Of a stretch of DNA of 64,000 bases, positions 61,070 through 64,000 are shown one piece after another. The notes beneath the pieces are model-generated. The model made no database searches, was not told where the DNA came from, and saw only the letters and a program-made list of their open reading frames with translations. Position numbers and translations under genes: made by a program. The stretch spans positions 186,001 to 250,000 of the forward strand of contig NZ_FOWQ01000005.1 in the NCBI RefSeq assembly GCF_900115505.1, read 5' to 3'. The DNA is from Geodermatophilus dictyosporus (GTDB lineage: Bacteria > Actinomycetota > Actinomycetes > Mycobacteriales > Geodermatophilaceae). Positions within the stretch are counted from its first letter, which is position 1; the number at the start of each line of letters is the position of its first letter.

Positions 61070-63844
61070 TCAGTACAGGTCGCGCATCCGGCGGGCTCCG
61101 GGCTCGACGCGCGCGGTGGGCGGGCCGACCCGGGCGGTGCCCCCGGCCACGACCAGCGAGCGGCCGCCGTGCCAGGGGTTCGCCGGGCCGACGATGACCG
61201 GCGTCAGGTCCAGGCCGAGCACCTCGGGCAGGTCGTCGGCCAGCCGGGCCACCCGCAGCAGCAGGTCCTCGAGCGCGGCCACGTCGACCGGCTCGGCCCC
61301 CCGCCAGCCGTCGAGCAGCGGCCAGGCGCGCGGGGCGCGCACCAGCTCGGCGGCGTCGAGGTCGGTGAGCGGCAGGGTGCGGTAGGCCCGGTCGCCGAGC
61401 AGGTCGGTGGCCACCCCGCCGACGCCGAAGCTGACCAGCGCGCCGAACGACGGGTCGTCGACCACCTCCACCACGGTGGCCACCCCCGGGGCGGCCATCT
61501 CCTGCACGATCACCGGGTCACCGGCGGGGATGGCGGCGTACGCGGCCCGGACGGCGGCGGCGTCGGCCAGGTCCAGCCGCACCCCGCCGAGGTCGGTACG
61601 GTGCCGCAGCCAGGGCGCCGTCGACTTGAGCACGACCGGGTACCCGACGGCGTCCGCGGCCGCGACCGCCTGCTCGGCGTCGGTGACCACCCGGGTGCCC
61701 AGCAGCGGGATGCCGTAGGCGCCCAGCAGGGCCAGCGCCTCGTCGTCGGTGAGCGGCCGGCCCGCGGGGCTGTCGGCCAGTGCGCCCTGGACGATCGCCC
61801 GGGCGCGCTCCTCGTCGACGTCGGGCAGCTCGGGCACCGTGCCCACCGGCCGCTGCCGCCAGCGCGCGTACTCGGTGACCCGGGCCAGCGCGATGACCGC
61901 CCGCTCCGGCGTCGCGTAGGAGGGCACCGAGCCGCGGGCGGGCATGCCGGCCGCGTCGGGCAGGGTCAGCTCCGGCAGGAAGCCCTCGGCGGAGAGGAAC
62001 GTCGCCACGACCGGCTTGGCCGAGCCGACCGAGACCTCGCGCAGCGCCCGGCCGTACTCCTCGGGCGGCGTGCGCACCAGCGGCGGCAGGAACACCGCCA
62101 CCACGGCGTCGACCCCGTCGTCGTCCACGGCCGACTGCAGCGCCGCGCGGAACTCCTCCGGGCTGCCGCCGGTGCCGATGTCGACCGGCGCCTCGTGCGC
62201 CAGGGCGAGCCCCTGGTCGAGGACGGCGTCGGCGACCAGCACGCCCAGCGCCGTCGAGTTGCCGACGACGGCCACCCGGTCGCCGTCCGGCAGCGGCTGG
62301 TGGGCCGCGAGCATGCCGACCTCGAACAGCTGCGCGACGGTGTCGACCCGGATGACGCCGGCCGAGGTGAAGAGGGCCGCCACCGACTGCTCGGGCACGG
62401 CCACCGAGGTGCCGGCCAGGCCCGGCGCGAGGCCGCCGTGCCGGCCGCTCTTGACCGCCACCACCGGCTTGGTGCGGGCCACCGAGCGAGCCAGCCGGGC
62501 GAACTTGCGCGGGTTGCCGAAGCTCTCCAGGTGCAGCAGCACGACCTCGGTGCCGGGGTCGGTGGCCCAGTACTGCAGCAGGTCGTTGCCGCTGACGTCG
62601 GCGCGGTTGCCGGCCGAGACGAAGCTCGACAGGCCGATGTTGCGGCTGCGCGCCCGCTCCAGCAGCGCCACGCCCAGCGCACCGGACTGCGCGAAGAAGC
62701 CGACCCGGCCCCGGCCCGGCACCTGCGGCGCGAGGCTGGCATCGAGCCGCACGGCCGGGTCGGTGTTGACGATGCCCAGGCAGTTGGGTCCGACCACGCG
62801 CATGCCCGAGGCGCGGGCGGCGGCGACCAGCCGGCGCTCGGCGTCCCGGCCGGCCGGGCCGCTCTCGCCGAAGCCGCCCGAGATGACCACCAGGCCGCGC
62901 ACCCGCTTGCGCCGGCAGCTCTCGACGACCCCGGCCACCTCGTCGGCCGGCACGGCGACGACGGCGAGGTCGACGTCGTCGGGGATGGCCTCGATGGAGG
63001 CGAAGGCCGGCACGCCGCGCACGTGCCGCACGTTCGGGTTGACCGGGTAGACCGGGCCGTCGAAGCCGTACTCGAGCAGGTTGCGCAGGACGGCGTTGCC
63101 GACCTTGCCCTCGTCGTTGCTGGCGCCGACCACCGCCACCGACGACGGGGTGAGCAGCCGCGCGATGGAGCGGGACTCGCTGCGCTGCTCGCGCTCGTGG
63201 CTGACCGCGAGCGAGTCGTCGGTGAGCGCGATCGGGAAGGTCAGGTGGACCACGCCGTCCTCGTAGGAGCGGCTGGCGTGGTACCCGGCGTCGAGGAAGA
63301 CCCGCACCATCCGCGCGTTCTGCGCCAGGACCTCGGCGACGAAGCGGGTGATGCCGCGCTCGCGGGCCGCGGCGGCGAGGTGCTCGAGCAGCACCGAGCC
63401 CAGCCCGCGGCCCTGGTGGGCGTCCTCGACGAGGAAGGCGATCTCGGCGTCGGTGGTCCCGGGCAGGCGGTCGTAGCGGCCGACGGCGATCAGCTGGTCG
63501 CCCAGCAGCACGACGAAGGCCACGCGGTCGGAGTGGTCGACGTGGGTGAACCGGTGCAGGTCGCGGTCCGACAGCCGCTTCATCGGCCCGAAGAACCGCA
63601 GGTAGCGGGTCTGGTCGGAGCTGCGCTCCATGAGACCGGTCAGCCCGTCGGCGTCCTCGGGGCAGATCGGGCGCAGGTGCACCGTGCCGCCGTCGGCGGC
63701 GATGATGTCGGCCTCCCAGTGCGCGGGCGGCCGCGGCGCCTCCTGCTCCCCCGGCGGGGTGGCGAGGTCCGCCGACGGCCCCCCTGCAGGGTCCCGCCGC
63801 GAGCTTGCGAGTGGTGGGGGGCAGGGGGGTCCTTGTTCAGTCAC
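61070..63844 (-). CDS. GNAT acetyltransferase fused to acyl-CoA synthetase-like domains (Pat-type)
   Basis: 924-residue fusion: N-terminal GNAT (about 45-200; VEDAHQGRGLGSVLLEHLAA binds acetyl-CoA), a CoA-binding domain (SVAVVGASNDEGKVGNAVL), a succinyl-CoA-ligase-like domain (FAQSGALGVALLERA, SGNDLLQYW), and a C-terminal ATP-grasp domain (YPVVLKSTAPWLRHRTDLGG). This resembles protein lysine acetyltransferases that control acyl-CoA synthetases, or ADP-forming acyl-CoA synthetases. GTG 63844 is the only in-frame standard start before the GNAT domain, so about 20 N-terminal residues are encoded by palindromic element H. Confidence 0.9.
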   Translation of the reverse strand: MTEQGPPCPPPLASSRRDPAGGPSADLATPPGEQEAPRPPAHWEADIIAADGGTVHLRPICPEDADGLTGLMERSSDQTRYLRFFGPMKRLSDRDLHRFTHVDHSDRVAFVVLLGDQLIAVGRYDRLPGTTDAEIAFLVEDAHQGRGLGSVLLEHLAAAARERGITRFVAEVLAQNARMVRVFLDAGYHASRSYEDGVVHLTFPIALTDDSLAVSHEREQRSESRSIARLLTPSSVAVVGASNDEGKVGNAVLRNLLEYGFDGPVYPVNPNVRHVRGVPAFASIEAIPDDVDLAVVAVPADEVAGVVESCRRKRVRGLVVISGGFGESGPAGRDAERRLVAAARASGMRVVGPNCLGIVNTDPAVRLDASLAPQVPGRGRVGFFAQSGALGVALLERARSRNIGLSSFVSAGNRADVSGNDLLQYWATDPGTEVVLLHLESFGNPRKFARLARSVARTKPVVAVKSGRHGGLAPGLAGTSVAVPEQSVAALFTSAGVIRVDTVAQLFEVGMLAAHQPLPDGDRVAVVGNSTALGVLVADAVLDQGLALAHEAPVDIGTGGSPEEFRAALQSAVDDDGVDAVVAVFLPPLVRTPPEEYGRALREVSVGSAKPVVATFLSAEGFLPELTLPDAAGMPARGSVPSYATPERAVIALARVTEYARWRQRPVGTVPELPDVDEERARAIVQGALADSPAGRPLTDDEALALLGAYGIPLLGTRVVTDAEQAVAAADAVGYPVVLKSTAPWLRHRTDLGGVRLDLADAAAVRAAYAAIPAGDPVIVQEMAAPGVATVVEVVDDPSFGALVSFGVGGVATDLLGDRAYRTLPLTDLDAAELVRAPRAWPLLDGWRGAEPVDVAALEDLLLRVARLADDLPEVLGLDLTPVIVGPANPWHGGRSLVVAGGTARVGPPTARVEPGARRMRDLY
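63777..63833 (-). repeat. Stop-proximal palindromic element, copy H
   Basis: Arms GGCCCCCCTGC (63777-63787) and GCAGGGGGGTCC (63821-63832), inner stem CCGC type. It begins 4 nt past the stop of the upstream minus-strand gene and is translated in frame as the start of the GNAT fusion. Confidence 0.87.
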
Positions 63845-64000
63845 GGGGGTCGTCCGGGTCGAGGCCGAAGTAGGGGAAGGACGCCCGGCGGGTGCGGGCG
63901 ATCGCGCGGTCGACCCGCGACTCGGTGAACGGGTCCCACGCCGAGAAGCCGGTGTAGCCGCCCTCGGTCATGTGCGTGGGCGGCCGGACGCGCAGCCCCC
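63837..64000 (-). CDS. C-terminal end of a protein, possibly AcuC-type deacetylase
   Basis: 54 residues are visible, with the 5' part beyond the window. PPTHMTEGGYTGFSAWDPFT and RAIARTRRASFPYFGLDPDD resemble the C-terminal tail of actinobacterial acetoin-utilisation AcuC proteins. Overlap of its stop with the GNAT fusion start (GTGACTGA) and a possible deacetylase-acetyltransferase pairing support this, but the catalytic part is not visible. Confidence 0.5.
   Translation of the reverse strand, partial: GLRVRPPTHMTEGGYTGFSAWDPFTESRVDRAIARTRRASFPYFGLDPDDPRD

Overview
The window comes from a very GC-rich actinobacterium. Evidence: frequent GTG starts, many overlapping GTGA/ATGA junctions, strong G/C bias at third codon positions, mycofactocin- and F420-type enzymes, the coproporphyrin-dependent haem pathway (hemE, hemY/cgoX, hemQ), and a sigA/sigB pair. 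Gene order from msrB (11.5 kb) to sigB (59.7 kb) follows, from memory, the Mycobacterium tuberculosis Rv2674-Rv2710 block: msrB, hemQ, hemY, hemE, DUF3000, rnd, dxs, TRAM methyltransferase, permease, ceoB/ceoC, DUF3159, OB-fold protein, DUF3710, dut, DUF4193, cei, suhB, ppgK, sigA, DUF3039, sigB. Base composition and accessory genes suggest Geodermatophilaceae (Blastococcus, Modestobacter, Geodermatophilus), but this is inference.

Region 1 (1-9.9 kb) is a catabolic island. It has two tandem Baeyer-Villiger monooxygenases (+), a minus-strand operon (acyl-CoA dehydrogenase, LLM flavin/F420 oxidoreductase, mycofactocin-type SDR), a divergent plus-strand operon (thiolase, type II 3-hydroxyacyl-CoA dehydrogenase, enoyl-CoA hydratase) and a convergent GntR/FadR regulator. 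Together they suggest Baeyer-Villiger opening of a ketone followed by beta-oxidation-like steps. Three of the enzymes end in the same tail, VPAGM(S/A). Region 2 (10-18 kb) has a SipW-like signal peptidase, a cold-shock protein, msrB, the haem operon, DUF3000 and RNase D. Region 3 (18-25.2 kb) is a xylose-type ABC operon and a ROK regulator placed around dxs inside the otherwise conserved core. Region 4 (25.2-39.7 kb) has small conserved proteins, the TRAM methyltransferase, a KimA-like permease divergent from two TrkA/RCK proteins, a translationally coupled minus-strand operon from dut to DUF3159, DUF4193, a phosphotransferase, cei, suhB and ppgK. Region 5 (39.7-48.4 kb) has sigA, a DUF7455 protein, VanW, YihY, DUF3039, pseudouridine-phosphate glycosidase with a PfkB kinase, and DUF3099. 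Region 6 (48.5-64 kb) is more accessory: HhH-GPD and DUF1349 genes linked by a partial duplication, an epimerase plus CPBP protease, a frameshifted gene at a G16 run, a two-component system, a DUF222/HNH protein, dtd, sigB, a TIGR03086-like protein, a reductase, and a GNAT/acyl-CoA-synthetase fusion next to the end of a possible AcuC deacetylase.

The most unusual signal is non-coding. A family of about ten palindromic elements (about 55-60 bp) sits just after stop codons, always in the same orientation relative to the upstream gene. The outer arms differ between copies but stay complementary, and the inner stem exists in two compensated versions. One copy is nested in another, three copies are read in frame into neighbouring proteins, and one borders a truncated gene. 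A second, two-copy intergenic element has an identically placed core that is inverted between copies while its flanks are not.
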